DNA of 33,414 nt from Anaerolineales bacterium. Lineage in GTDB: Bacteria > Chloroflexota > Anaerolineae > Anaerolineales > Villigracilaceae. Of this stretch, positions 23,125-31,517 are shown one piece after another. The notes under the pieces were generated by a model. That model was not told the DNA's origin, did not search any database, and saw only the letters and a program-made list of their open reading frames with translations. The stretch spans positions 1-33,414 of the forward strand of contig JACZJC010000047.1 in assembly GCA_014860745.1 (NCBI GenBank), given 5' to 3'. The position numbers and the translations under genes were made by a program. Numbering within the stretch: position 1 is the first letter of the stretch; each line of letters begins with the position of its first letter.

Positions 23125-24363
23125 TTATTGATAGCGGCTCATGATCAGGGTTGCATTGTGACCGCCGAAGCCGAATGAGTTCGACATGACATGGTTTACA
23201 ACCATTTTACGGGGTTGGTTGGGCACGTAATCCAGGTCGCAGACGGGATCTGGGGTTTCGTAATTTATGGTGGGAGGCAGAATACTATTCATAATCGCAA
23301 GCGCACTGACCATCCCCTCCAGCGCGCCGGATGCACCCAACAGGTGGCCGGTCATTGATTTGGTGGAAGAAATAGGGGTGTTGTAGGCTTGTTCTCCAAA
23401 CACGGTCTTGATCGCAGCAGTTTCACTCTTGTCATTCAAATAGGTAGATGTGCCGTGGGCATTAATGTAACTGATGTCTTCCGGCTTCAACGCGGCATTT
23501 TCAAGCGCGAGACGCATGGAAATGGCCGCACCTGCACCGTTTTCTGCGGGGGCTGAAATATGATGCGCATCATCCGAGGTGCCATACCCGGCGAACTCGC
23601 AGAGAATCTTCGCACCGCGCGCCTCTGCGTGTTCCTGTGATTCAAGAATCAAAACCGCCGACCCTTCCCCCATCAGGAATCCATCACGGTCCTTGTCGAA
23701 AGGACGGGAGGCGCGCTGCGGATCGTTGTTGCGCGTTGAAAGGGCCGTCATCACGTTCATCCCAGCCATGGAGACAGCCGTAATCGCCGCCTCGGAAGCT
23801 CCTGCGATCATGGCATCAGCCGAGCCGCGGCGAATCATTTCAGCCGCTTCTCCCAGCGAATTCGTTCCGGAGGCACATGCGGTGGCCAGCGACATGTTCG
23901 GTCCGCGCGCACCGACCCGGATGGCGATGTTCCCTGCCGCGCCATCAGCGATCATCATGGGAATGAGGAACGGGCTGACTCTTTCCGGTCCGCGTTCTCG
24001 CAGGACATCATATTGCTCGAGGAGTGTAATGATGCCCCCAATGCCGGTGCCTATCAGAATCCCAACCCGGTCACGGTTCGATTCATCAATTTTGAAATTC
24101 GCGCTTTCCAGCGCTTCCAGGGTCGCTGCTGTTGCAAATTGGGTAAAGCGGTCCATCTTGCGGGCTTCGCGCGAGCCGAATAATGCAACAGGCTCAAACC
24201 CCTTTACTTCTGCGGCGAATTTCGTTTTATGCGCGCTCGCATCGAACGCCGTAATGGGAGCCGCGCCGGACTTACCCGCCAGCAGCGCATCCCATGTTTC
24301 CTTGATATTATTTCCTACAGGGCTTACACAACCCATCCCTGTTACAACTACACGTTTTCTCAT
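23125..24363 (-). CDS. fabF: 3-oxoacyl-ACP synthase II (FabF)
   Basis: A 412-residue elongating ketosynthase. Cys163 lies in ATACASGTNSLGEA, and the two catalytic histidines are in INAHGTSTYLND and MTGHLLGASGALE. The N-terminus RVVVTGMGCVSPVG and C-terminus SNSFGFGGHNATLI are typical and the length is normal. It catalyses chain elongation by condensing acyl-ACP with malonyl-ACP. AAGGAG lies before ATG 24363. It is the first gene of a fabF-fabH pair, and a strong 21-bp inverted repeat sits in its leader, a possible control site. Confidence 0.95.
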   Translation of the reverse strand: MRKRVVVTGMGCVSPVGNNIKETWDALLAGKSGAAPITAFDASAHKTKFAAEVKGFEPVALFGSREARKMDRFTQFATAATLEALESANFKIDESNRDRVGILIGTGIGGIITLLEQYDVLRERGPERVSPFLIPMMIADGAAGNIAIRVGARGPNMSLATACASGTNSLGEAAEMIRRGSADAMIAGASEAAITAVSMAGMNVMTALSTRNNDPQRASRPFDKDRDGFLMGEGSAVLILESQEHAEARGAKILCEFAGYGTSDDAHHISAPAENGAGAAISMRLALENAALKPEDISYINAHGTSTYLNDKSETAAIKTVFGEQAYNTPISSTKSMTGHLLGASGALEGMVSALAIMNSILPPTINYETPDPVCDLDYVPNQPRKMVVNHVMSNSFGFGGHNATLIMSRYQ

Positions 24364-24386
24364 TCGTGTTCTCCTTTACGTGATTG

Positions 24387-24433
24387 TATATTGAAAATAA
24401 GGACAAGAGGAACTTGTCCTTATTTTCAATATA
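24387..24433. repeat. Perfect 21-bp inverted repeat upstream of fabF
   Basis: Bases 24387-24407 (beginning TATATTGAAAATAAGG) pair perfectly with 24413-24433 across a 5-base loop. It lies 23 bases before the fabF start and 32 bases after the stop of the HAD-DinB gene, both on the minus strand. It could be a terminator for the upstream gene, although its 3' side lacks a T tract. It could also be a regulator-binding site or RNA structure controlling the fabF-fabH pair. Confidence 0.85.
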
Positions 24434-24465
24434 ACCCTGTGACAAGCGGGAAGACACGAAAAAAA

Positions 24466-25656
24466 TTACATTTTTTTCATGGCGGCCCAAGCTTGTTGGA
24501 TGTGCATTCGGTCGTGGTCGGCCATAAAACTGACAATTTCAAAGAAATTTGTCGGCCCAAAAATGGCATGCCGCGCTTTTCTCTCCCAATCTTGAACATT
24601 AATATTTTTTAAGAGACCCATGGTTTCACGCCTTGCATCGTTATATTCCTTCAACGCCTGCTCTCCATCTTCATGCAGATAATCGCGCTGGCTTGCCCAT
24701 ACACTCGTATCCGGGCGCGGGATAAAGGGTTCATTCTGTTCATTAAACAATTGGATCTGCATATGATGAATCTCGCGTTCAGTATCCCGCAAATGGCAGA
24801 TCAATTCGGTCAGCGACCAGTCATCCGGTGCGGATTTGCGCGCCCAATCGTTGTCATCCAATCCGTATAAAAGCCCGTTTAATGCAGCGGGTGTTGCGCT
24901 GAGCAATGCAACAAAAGAGTCGGCCGTTTTGAAGGATGGCATTAAGGTAGAGAGGTCGATGGATTCGAGCCAAAGACGCAGGTCAGCCAAATTGCCGTAG
25001 GGAACCGCTTCAGGTCCAAAACTGGAAGCGGATTCTCCATCTATATGAAAGGTTGCCAGCCCAAGCTTTTTCGCGGGCAGAATATCGCGCTCCATATCGT
25101 TTCCGACCATCAACACCGGGCCATCCGGCCAGCCCATACGGCCAAGCACTTCGGCATAATACGCGGGATGCGTTTTTGAGAAGTGAAAACATTCGTAACT
25201 TGAGACAAGGCTGAATTGCTTCGGCTCCAAACCAGCCCAATGCAATCGGTGGCGGGTGGCTTTACATGGCAAAAGCGGATCCGTAGCGATCGCAACGCGA
25301 TATCCTTTCGAAAATGCCCAATCCATAAATGGTTTTACCTCCGCGATCGGAGAAGTCAGGCCAGCCAGGGTCGGAAAAATATCATCGTAAAAGGTTTCAA
25401 TGGCGGGCTGGAGTTGACCGCTGGTAATGTTGAGCTGCAAAAAGAATTCCGCATCGAATATCGTTTTCAAGGTGCGCGAAAAATCTTCGCTTTCATTCAT
25501 CAGGCGCATACCGGAAATCAGGGCGCGAAGCATCAACTCCGGCGCTATATGCGGGGCAAGGTGATCGGCTAGCGCCTGAAAATACGCAGGGGTAAAAGCC
25601 TGCACATTTGTATTGAGGAGGGTATCGTCGAGGTCGAGCAGGAGTGTCAGCGTCAT
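24466..25656 (-). CDS. HAD-family hydrolase fused to a DinB-like domain
   Basis: A 396-residue two-domain protein. Residues 1-225 are a haloacid-dehalogenase-type phosphatase: LLLDLDDTLLNT with nucleophile Asp8 and Asp10, VAIATDP (motif II), the motif III lysine near FHFSKTHP, and VGNDMERDILPAKKLGL (motif IV). Residues about 245-396 form a DinB_2 helical bundle with WSLTELICHLRDTEREIHHM and a final MADHDRMHIQQ, which supply likely metal-binding histidines. Fusion of these two folds is not a standard architecture known to me. It may couple phosphatase action to a thiol- or metal-dependent step, or one domain may serve as a scaffold. A hairpin lies just before its start. Confidence 0.8.
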   Translation of the reverse strand: MTLTLLLDLDDTLLNTNVQAFTPAYFQALADHLAPHIAPELMLRALISGMRLMNESEDFSRTLKTIFDAEFFLQLNITSGQLQPAIETFYDDIFPTLAGLTSPIAEVKPFMDWAFSKGYRVAIATDPLLPCKATRHRLHWAGLEPKQFSLVSSYECFHFSKTHPAYYAEVLGRMGWPDGPVLMVGNDMERDILPAKKLGLATFHIDGESASSFGPEAVPYGNLADLRLWLESIDLSTLMPSFKTADSFVALLSATPAALNGLLYGLDDNDWARKSAPDDWSLTELICHLRDTEREIHHMQIQLFNEQNEPFIPRPDTSVWASQRDYLHEDGEQALKEYNDARRETMGLLKNINVQDWERKARHAIFGPTNFFEIVSFMADHDRMHIQQAWAAMKKM

Positions 25657-25663
25657 AATTTGT

Positions 25664-25680
25664 AGACTCCCCCGGAGTCT
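25664..25680 (-). promoter_or_regulatory. Small hairpin covering the ribosome-binding site of the HAD-DinB gene
   Basis: AGACTCC at 25664-25670 pairs with GGAGTCT at 25674-25680 across three bases. On the minus strand the arm contains GGGGGAG, the only Shine-Dalgarno-like sequence before ATG 25656. The hairpin also follows the stop of the upstream Cys-rich gene by three bases, so it could weakly terminate or limit translation. Confidence 0.4.
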
Positions 25681-25683
25681 GGA

Positions 25684-26013
25684 TTATTCCTTCACTTCAA
25701 AAGTGAAAGGCAAAGCGTGACATTCCCCGCAGCCTACTTGCGGCTCTGGAACATCACCCATTGTTTTTTCGCAATAGGCGGTCACGAGTGCACGGCGTTG
25801 AAAGAATGCTGTAAATGGCCGTGCCATCCTGACTTTTAATTTCATGAACTGGCAGGAATTAGCACGGGCAATATCGGGCACGGGACAAGTCTTGCAAAGA
25901 TCGGGTGACCATAATTCTCCCTGCGCCTTCAGCAATCGGCATTCTTCCACATTCCGGCCACGGAAATAATCGCCGTGAAAGTGTGGGCACTCACGCCCGG
26001 CAGGTGTTTTCAT
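25684..26013 (-). CDS. Cysteine-rich conserved protein of unknown function
   Basis: A 109-residue protein with at least nine cysteines: one in RECPHFH near the start, one in VEECRLL, CKTC near residue 40, one each in NSCQF and AYCEK, and CGEC near the end. The paired CxxC motifs suggest a zinc- or Fe-S-binding fold, but I do not recognise the family. It starts nine bases after the efp stop, with no Shine-Dalgarno, and is probably coupled to efp. Seen features support a real gene: protein-like composition and tight fit between neighbours. The function is unknown. Confidence 0.65.
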   Translation of the reverse strand: MKTPAGRECPHFHGDYFRGRNVEECRLLKAQGELWSPDLCKTCPVPDIARANSCQFMKLKVRMARPFTAFFQRRALVTAYCEKTMGDVPEPQVGCGECHALPFTFEVKE

Positions 26014-26022
26014 CGAAACGGG

Positions 26023-26580
26023 TTAGACGCGGGTGATGTATTCGCCCGTGCGTGTGTCCACGCGGATGGTATCGCCAACGTTGACAAAGTTCGGGCATTG
26101 TACGGTCACACCGGTTTCGGTGGTGACTTTTTTGGTGACGCCAGTGGCCGTGTCCCCGCGAATTGCCATTTCGGCCTCCACAACTTTCAGGTCAACTGAG
26201 GTGGGAAGTTCGATATCGATGGCTTCACCTTTATAGAAAGTCAGCTTGACTTCCATGCCTTCCTTCAGAAACTGAGCGCTCTCACCTAATGCTTCCTTTT
26301 TGATGCCGGGCTGTTCAAAGGTTACATTGTCCATAAAGTAATACAGGTCACCGTCATTATAAAGATAGGCGACATTTGCAAAATCCAGGCTGACGTCCTG
26401 TACAGACAGCCCGGAGTTGAAGGTGCGCTCGATATTGGCACCGGTCAGCAAATTGCGGGCTTTTACGCGGATGGTTGCGTTCCCGCGTCCGGTTTTGTTG
26501 TGACTGTAATCCACTACCTTGTAGAGATTTCCGTCTAATTCAAATGTGACACCTTTGCGAAGTTCATTTACATCGATCAT
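26023..26580 (-). CDS. efp: Translation elongation factor P
   Basis: A 185-residue EF-P starting at MIDVNELRKG (ATG 26580, AAGGA upstream). The 30 extra codons of the longer open frame are not family-like. All three beta-barrel domains are present, with the late signatures IELPTSVDLKVVEAE and GDTIRVDTRTGEYITRV. EF-P relieves ribosome stalling at polyproline. The domain I tip reads HNKTGRGNA, so position 32, which is a modified Lys in many bacteria and a rhamnosylated Arg in others, is Arg, and position 30 is Thr instead of Pro. No modification enzyme (EpmA, EarP or YmfI type) is in the window. Confidence 0.95.
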   Translation of the reverse strand: MIDVNELRKGVTFELDGNLYKVVDYSHNKTGRGNATIRVKARNLLTGANIERTFNSGLSVQDVSLDFANVAYLYNDGDLYYFMDNVTFEQPGIKKEALGESAQFLKEGMEVKLTFYKGEAIDIELPTSVDLKVVEAEMAIRGDTATGVTKKVTTETGVTVQCPNFVNVGDTIRVDTRTGEYITRV

Positions 26581-26666
26581 GCTTAGTTTTCCTTGATTGA
26601 GTGATTTTTTATCTCGAGCGGGCGGATTATACCAATGAGTTAAGACCAGTGTCCAGTAAGTTGAAA

Positions 26667-27158
26667 TCAATGGGTCGATTCGGAGGCGGGGTCGTCGTTG
26701 AGAAGCTGGACAGCGTGAGGAAGTACAGAGAGGATGGTCTGCAGGTTTTCAACTGCGCCCTTGGGGCTGCCCGGCAAGTTGACGATGAGTGTCCTTCTGC
26801 GAATGCCCGCGATGGCACGCGAGAGCATGGCGTGGGAGGTTTTCTTCAGGCTTTCGGCACGCATGGCTTCCGCGAGGCCTGGCGTATCCCTTTGAATGAC
26901 AGCACGGGTCGCTTCCGGTGCGACATCGCGCAAAGCGAAACCTGTGCCTCCAGTGGTGAGGATCACATCGAACTTGCCGCTATCGGACCAATCTGCGAGC
27001 GCAGTGCGGATGGCTGATTCATCATCAGGGAGAATTTGTTGTTTGATGACCAACCAGTTTTGAGCGAGGATCAGATGCGCAAGAGCGGGCCCAGAGGCAT
27101 CTTCCCTTTCGCCGCGAAAGGAACGGTCAGAAAGCGTGAGGATCCCAAATCGAATCAT
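26667..27158 (-). CDS. MoaB/Mog-family molybdopterin biosynthesis protein
   Basis: A 163-residue protein from ATG 27158, which overlaps the GNAT stop (ATGA). A further 16 upstream codons lie inside the GNAT gene. IRFGILTLSDRSFRGEREDASG, ILTTGGTGFALRDVAPEATR and IVNLPGSPKGAVENL are the binding motifs of the molybdopterin adenylyltransferase/MoaB fold. The enzyme adenylylates molybdopterin before metal insertion. MoaB and Mog cannot be told apart with certainty here. It is the last gene of the lon-receiver-GNAT-MoaB chain of overlapping genes, and no other Mo-cofactor gene is in the window. Confidence 0.9.
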   Translation of the reverse strand: MIRFGILTLSDRSFRGEREDASGPALAHLILAQNWLVIKQQILPDDESAIRTALADWSDSGKFDVILTTGGTGFALRDVAPEATRAVIQRDTPGLAEAMRAESLKKTSHAMLSRAIAGIRRRTLIVNLPGSPKGAVENLQTILSVLPHAVQLLNDDPASESTH

Positions 27159-27595
27159 TGATAAAACTCTTTTGCAAAAACCACATCTTCCTGCGCGTGC
27201 CGCCATCCGCGGTTTTTATAGAATTGAATGGCCTCTGTATTTTCTTCAAGCACATGCAGATAACATTTGAGGCAGCCTTTGGCTTGAAGGCGCTTTTCCA
27301 CTTCGCTGAGAAGCTGGATGCCAATGCCATGGCGGCGATAATTTTTATGAACCGCAAGGTGGTAGATCATGCCGCGCCGTCCGTCGAACGCGCCAATGAC
27401 CGTGCCGATGATTTCTGAGCTTACTTCTGCCACGAGGAACAAATCGGGGTCGCGTTCTAGTTTCTTCTGTATCTCCTCCGGCGCATCCGAAGGCCCTACA
27501 TTCATACCAGTTTCAATGCTGCGCCAGAGTTCGATTGTCCGGTCATAATCATCTGCAAAGGAAAATTCGCGGACGGTGAATTGCGGCTTTGTCAT
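27155..27595 (-). CDS. GNAT-family N-acetyltransferase
   Basis: A 146-residue protein from ATG 27595. The 30 codons upstream belong to the receiver gene, whose stop overlaps this start (ATGA). The acetyl-CoA-binding core is GMIYHLAVHKNYRRHGIGIQ, with the R/Q-x-x-G-x-G/I signature. The C-terminal part reads YLHVLEENTEAIQFYKNRGW, as in RimI-like enzymes that acetylate protein N-termini or small molecules. The acceptor is unknown. Its stop overlaps the MoaB/Mog start, so three genes in a row are coupled. Confidence 0.88.
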   Translation of the reverse strand: MTKPQFTVREFSFADDYDRTIELWRSIETGMNVGPSDAPEEIQKKLERDPDLFLVAEVSSEIIGTVIGAFDGRRGMIYHLAVHKNYRRHGIGIQLLSEVEKRLQAKGCLKCYLHVLEENTEAIQFYKNRGWRHAQEDVVFAKEFYQ

Positions 27596-27957
27596 GCAGA
27601 CTGAATGGTTTGCTTCAAAAGGGAGATAAGGTCGTCGGGCATGAACGGTTTCAACAAGAATCCGTTCGCGCCGCGTCGTATACATTCCTCTTTTACGCTG
27701 GCGCCGGAAGACATGACCACGCGCACATCTTTTATATCCGCCGACCTGCGGAGTTCATCGAGGATCTCGAGACCGCTTTGGCGCGAGAGGTGAACGTCCA
27801 GCAAGAGGACATCGGGATTTTCAACTCGAACTGCATCAGGGACGTTGGCGTCTGCCTGCAAAGCCACCACCTCGAATCCCTCCATTTTGAGTAATGTCTT
27901 TAACAAGGAAACCATGGTGACATCATCTTCTGCGAGCAGTACTTTTGCCTTTGACAT
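27592..27957 (-). CDS. Stand-alone response-regulator receiver protein (CheY-like)
   Basis: A 121-residue receiver domain with no output domain. LLAEDDVTM holds the acidic pair, [15 protein letters not shown] the phospho-acceptor Asp (about 54), VVMSSGAS the switch Ser and [11 protein letters not shown] the conserved Lys. It probably works by protein contact. Its ATG lies inside the last 35 bases of lon, with AAGG just upstream, and its stop overlaps the GNAT start, so it should be made with Lon. No histidine kinase gene is adjacent. Confidence 0.92.
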   Translation of the reverse strand: MSKAKVLLAEDDVTMVSLLKTLLKMEGFEVVALQADANVPDAVRVENPDVLLLDVHLSRQSGLEILDELRRSADIKDVRVVMSSGASVKEECIRRGANGFLLKPFMPDDLISLLKQTIQSA

Positions 27958-30550
27958 TCTTTTTTGCCTTTTTGGGTTTTGATTTTTTCCCTGAAGATTT
28001 TTGTGTTTGTTTCTTTTCGGCTTTCGCCTTTTCCAGGGCGGCGTTGATCACGTCGTCCACTGTTTCGGCAAAAATGAACTTCATTGTATTCCGAATCTCG
28101 TCGGGAACATCATCGATATCCGGCTCGTTATATTTCGGTAAAATCACGGTGGTTAACCCGTTACGATGTGCCGCCAGAACCTTTTCCTTGACGCCGCCGA
28201 TGGCAAGAACCTGACCCCGCAGGGTGATCTCGCCGGTCATACCCACCTGGGGCCTGGCCTTGCGGCCGGTGATCAGCGAAACGAGTGAAGTAGCCATGGT
28301 CACTCCAGCAGAGGGTCCATCTTTTGGCTGGGAGCCGGACGGGATATGCATGTGGACATCGTATTTATCAAAAAATTCGTGGGGAATCTTTAATGAAACT
28401 GCGCGCGACCGAACATAAGACAAGGCCGCGCGAGCCGATTCCTGCATTACATTTCCTACAGAACCTGTCACCTGGAAGCCACGTCCGCCGGGCATGGCAG
28501 TGGTTTCGATGAATAAAACCTCGCCGCCAAACGAAGTCCAGGCAAGGCCGGGTACAACGCCTGGAATCGATGTGCGTTTGTTCAGTTCCTCGGGTCCCAG
28601 GAAAATGGGGTGGTCGAGATATTCCTCCACAAGTTTGGGTGTGATCTCGAACTTTTCATTGATACCTTCAGCGATCTTCGTGCCAACCTTGCGGCAAACC
28701 GCACCGATCTTACGCTCAAGATTCCGCACGCCCGACTCGCGTGTATATTGACGTATCAGCATTTGCAGGGCTTCGTCGGTAAATGTGATTTCATCCTCAC
28801 GCAGACTGTTCTCGCGGATCTGTCGGGGAATCAAATAACCGCGAGCAATAGCCTTCTTCTCGTTTTCCGTGTAACCCGAAAGGAAGATGATCTCCATCCT
28901 GTCGCGCAGTGCACGTGGAATGGTTTCCAGCGTGTTGGCGGTGGTGATGAAGAAAACCTGTGAAAGGTCGTAGGAGACTTCGAGATAGTTATCACGAAAT
29001 TCGGCGTTTTGTTCCGGGTCCAGCACTTCGAGCAGGGCTGAAGCCGGGTCGCCATGAAAATCGTTGGTGAGCTTGTCCACTTCATCGAGCATGAAGACAG
29101 GGTTCCTCGAATCCACCCGCCTCAGAGATTGGAGAATCCGCCCGGGCATCGCGCCAATATATGTGCGGCGGTGCCCGCGAATCTCTGCTTCGTCCCGCAC
29201 ACCACCCAACGAAGCGCGGATGAATTTCCGCTCCATGGCCCGGGCAATCGATTGCCCAAGCGAGGTCTTGCCCACACCGGGCGGACCCACGAAGCAAAGA
29301 ATGACTCCTTCGCGTTCTCGGCGAATGGCATCGGTTGATTCTTCCTTTTTTTCATCCTTGCGGTCAAGGCGGAGTTTGCGAACGGCAAGGAATTCAAGGA
29401 TGCGGTCCTTCACATCCTCAAGGCCATAATGATCCTTATTAAGGATCGCCCGGGCATGCGCAATATCCAAATTATCTTCCGTGGATTTGGACCACGGCAG
29501 AGTCACCAGCCAATCCAAATACGTGCGGATAACTCCATATTCCGCGGCAGCTGTGGGCAAACGGGAGAGACGATCCAACTCCCTTTTGGCCTGCTTCAAC
29601 GCCTCCTCGGGCATTTTCGCATCTTCGATCTTTTTCCGAAATTCCTCGGTCTCTTCGGATTGCTCATCCTTCTCGCCTAATTCGCGTTGGATGGCTTTCA
29701 TCTGCTCGCGCAGGAAATAATCCCGCTGGACTTTTTCGATCTCGCCGCGCGCCTCGTTTTGGATCTTTTGCCCAATCTGCAGAACTTCGGCTTCACGCAC
29801 CAGCAGGCCGATCAATTTTTTTAATTTCTCATACACCGAATCCAATTCAAGGATCTGCTGGGCATCCTTCAAATCTATGCGCTGGAAGTTGGCAATCGTA
29901 TAAGCGGTTTGAAGCGGGTCTTCAAGCGAAGTGATCGAGTTGACCAGTTCGTCCGGGAAGGACGGAATCATCTGTGTGATCTGCTGGAATTGGTCGCGGG
30001 CGTTTCGAGCAAGGGCGTCCGTTTCGATATTCGCTTCTTCGGTTTCAGGCACAAGATGAACATGCGCCTTCAAATACGGCTCCTCCCCCACAAACTCCCC
30101 GAGACGAAAGCGCGCCATCCCCTGCACCAGCAAGCGGACAGTTCCATCCGGGGCGCGCAACAACCGATGGACGGTTGCGATGGTGCCGATCTGATAGAGT
30201 TCGTTGGGGCCGGGGGTTTCCTTTTCCGGATCCAGCGCAGCGACGAGGCCGACCAGTTTGTCGCCGCCCACCACATCATCCACCAAGCGGATGGAACGGG
30301 GCTGACCGACGGTCAACGGGACGGCAGTGTTCGGGTAAACCACCACGCCGCGCAATGGAAGGATGGGCAGCACGTCGGGGAACTTCTGCCCTTCGTTTTT
30401 ATCATCAGCCTGCGGGTCGGAGGAAGCGTCTTCCTTGTTTTGAAAACGTGAAAAGATCGAGGCCATGAATGAGTTCAACAATTCCTCATCCGTTTCGCCA
30501 ACGGATTGAAAAAATTCGTGAATACCGGATTGCCATCTCTGTGCGGGCAT
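27923..30550 (-). CDS. lon: ATP-dependent protease La (Lon)
   Basis: An 875-residue LonA protease from ATG 30550; TTG 30562 is also possible but would overlap hsp20. It has the N-terminal LAN domain ([19 protein letters not shown]), a coiled-coil region, and the AAA+ module with Walker [12 protein letters not shown] near 420-430 and Walker [11 protein letters not shown]. The protease domain has the catalytic Ser in [10 protein letters not shown] and the Lys in [14 protein letters not shown] charged insert of about 20 residues ([11 protein letters not shown]) precedes the ATPase core. The C-terminus is an unusual Lys-rich tail ([16 protein letters not shown]) after the protease domain. Lon degrades damaged and regulatory proteins. 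Hsp20 lies directly upstream (4 bases), so this is a proteostasis operon. Confidence 0.96.
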   Translation of the reverse strand: MPAQRWQSGIHEFFQSVGETDEELLNSFMASIFSRFQNKEDASSDPQADDKNEGQKFPDVLPILPLRGVVVYPNTAVPLTVGQPRSIRLVDDVVGGDKLVGLVAALDPEKETPGPNELYQIGTIATVHRLLRAPDGTVRLLVQGMARFRLGEFVGEEPYLKAHVHLVPETEEANIETDALARNARDQFQQITQMIPSFPDELVNSITSLEDPLQTAYTIANFQRIDLKDAQQILELDSVYEKLKKLIGLLVREAEVLQIGQKIQNEARGEIEKVQRDYFLREQMKAIQRELGEKDEQSEETEEFRKKIEDAKMPEEALKQAKRELDRLSRLPTAAAEYGVIRTYLDWLVTLPWSKSTEDNLDIAHARAILNKDHYGLEDVKDRILEFLAVRKLRLDRKDEKKEESTDAIRREREGVILCFVGPPGVGKTSLGQSIARAMERKFIRASLGGVRDEAEIRGHRRTYIGAMPGRILQSLRRVDSRNPVFMLDEVDKLTNDFHGDPASALLEVLDPEQNAEFRDNYLEVSYDLSQVFFITTANTLETIPRALRDRMEIIFLSGYTENEKKAIARGYLIPRQIRENSLREDEITFTDEALQMLIRQYTRESGVRNLERKIGAVCRKVGTKIAEGINEKFEITPKLVEEYLDHPIFLGPEELNKRTSIPGVVPGLAWTSFGGEVLFIETTAMPGGRGFQVTGSVGNVMQESARAALSYVRSRAVSLKIPHEFFDKYDVHMHIPSGSQPKDGPSAGVTMATSLVSLITGRKARPQVGMTGEITLRGQVLAIGGVKEKVLAAHRNGLTTVILPKYNEPDIDDVPDEIRNTMKFIFAETVDDVINAALEKAKAEKKQTQKSSGKKSKPKKAKKNVKGKSTARRR

Positions 30551-30554
30551 TATG

Positions 30555-30953
30555 CTAATCAACCTCGATCTGACTGGGTTTCATCTTGGGCAGGGTAATT
30601 GTCAGGAAGCCATTTTTATACTCTGCATTGGCCTGGTCCACGTTGACCGGGCCGGAAAGACTCACTGCAGTTGCAAATTTTCCGAATCGTATTTCCATTT
30701 GATGATATGCCCGTCGTTCTGGGGGGTCAGAGCGCGAGCCCATAATTAATAGGTTGTCATTTTCAAGTGTGACTTCAAAATCCTCTTCACGCATCCCCGC
30801 TATTTCCATCCGGACGATGTATGCCTCGTCTGTTTCGTATGCGTCTGTGGGCGGGCTCCAGATATGGGAACGCACCTGCCAGTGCACCGCTTGAATAATC
30901 TCCCGGCGGATTTCGACAAGCGGCTCCCCTGATTTGCGAATAACGGTCGGCAT
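30555..30953 (-). CDS. Small heat-shock protein, Hsp20 family
   Basis: A 132-residue alpha-crystallin-type chaperone. The crystallin domain covers about 38-125: [20 protein letters not shown], then [18 protein letters not shown], and the last strands with [12 protein letters not shown] (the conserved A.Y.NGvL.i..PK pattern). The N-terminal arm and the C-terminal extension are both short. It binds unfolded proteins and holds them for refolding or degradation. AAGGAG lies upstream of ATG 30953. The gene lies 35 bases after tRNA-Arg and 4 bases before lon, a sensible holdase-protease pairing. No HrcA (CIRCE) site was recognised nearby. Confidence 0.92.
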   Translation of the reverse strand: MPTVIRKSGEPLVEIRREIIQAVHWQVRSHIWSPPTDAYETDEAYIVRMEIAGMREEDFEVTLENDNLLIMGSRSDPPERRAYHQMEIRFGKFATAVSLSGPVNVDQANAEYKNGFLTITLPKMKPSQIEVD

Positions 30954-30988
30954 GGAATTTTACTCCTTCTGACTCGCTGTCATTTTTG

Positions 30989-31061
30989 CGCCCCCGCCGG
31001 GATTCGAACCCAGAACCTCCTGCTTAGAAGGCAGTTGCTCTGTCCATTGAGCTACGGGGGC
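30989..31061 (-). tRNA. tRNA-Arg (anticodon TCT)
   Basis: A 73-base cloverleaf read on the minus strand. The acceptor stem GCCCCCG pairs with CGGGGGC (30990-30996), with discriminator G at 30989. The D arm has GCTC paired with GAGC, the anticodon loop reads CTTCTAA and the T arm has GGTTCGAAT. Position 27-43 is an A-G mismatch; all other stems are sound. The CCA end is not encoded. It lies 12 bases after the stop of the upstream gene and 35 bases before hsp20, so it may be processed from a longer transcript. Confidence 0.97.
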
Positions 31062-31073
31062 AGTACCTCCATT

Positions 31074-31517
31074 TTACTCGCCCACGGAAAGGATGGGCTC
31101 CTGGGTCTGGGAGGGTCTTAATCCGCGGTACACACGCGGTCCTGCAATGGTTTTCAAAATGATGTTGGCGGGTCTGCCAAGTCTTTTGCCAAGATCTTCC
31201 GCAGACATAGGAATATTACCATTTACCAGAAAAATCCGGAAAATGGCCTCCACGACGGCTGTTCGCTCGCTCGTGAATTCGGGCAGCAGGGCGCAATGGG
31301 TCATGAGGGCATGCTGCACGCCATCCACGGGCTTTACCTCTGCAGTCTGAGGATCGATCCAATCGATCATTTCTCCCTCTTCGAAATTCGCGAAGGCATC
31401 CTGGTGTTCCTGGCACAACAATGACCTTAAAAATACATGCCAGTCTCTTTCGTTTTTCTTCCACCACTCAAAATCAATGTGGAAGGGTGTATTTACATTC
31501 GGTTTCAGCAGGCTCAT
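31074..31517 (-). CDS. Conserved hypothetical protein, partner of the gene at 31514
   Basis: A 147-residue soluble acidic protein with no signal or membrane segment. Its start overlaps the stop of the preceding gene (ATGA at 31514-31517), so the two are coupled. The N-terminal half is rich in Trp, Glu and Asp (FEWWKKNERDWHVFLRSLL, EMIDWIDPQT). The C-terminal part (MSAEDLGKRLGRPANIILKTI, then GPRVYRGLRP) looks like a winged or ordinary helix-turn-helix. I do not recognise the family. The genes are followed directly by tRNA-Arg. A nucleic-acid-related role for the pair is a guess based on the HTH-like end. Confidence 0.7.
   Translation of the reverse strand: MSLLKPNVNTPFHIDFEWWKKNERDWHVFLRSLLCQEHQDAFANFEEGEMIDWIDPQTAEVKPVDGVQHALMTHCALLPEFTSERTAVVEAIFRIFLVNGNIPMSAEDLGKRLGRPANIILKTIAGPRVYRGLRPSQTQEPILSVGE

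Noticed and set aside
23579-24394. 271-codon plus-strand frame opposite fabF
   Set aside because: It is a shadow frame of a well-conserved gene; length alone reflects codon bias.
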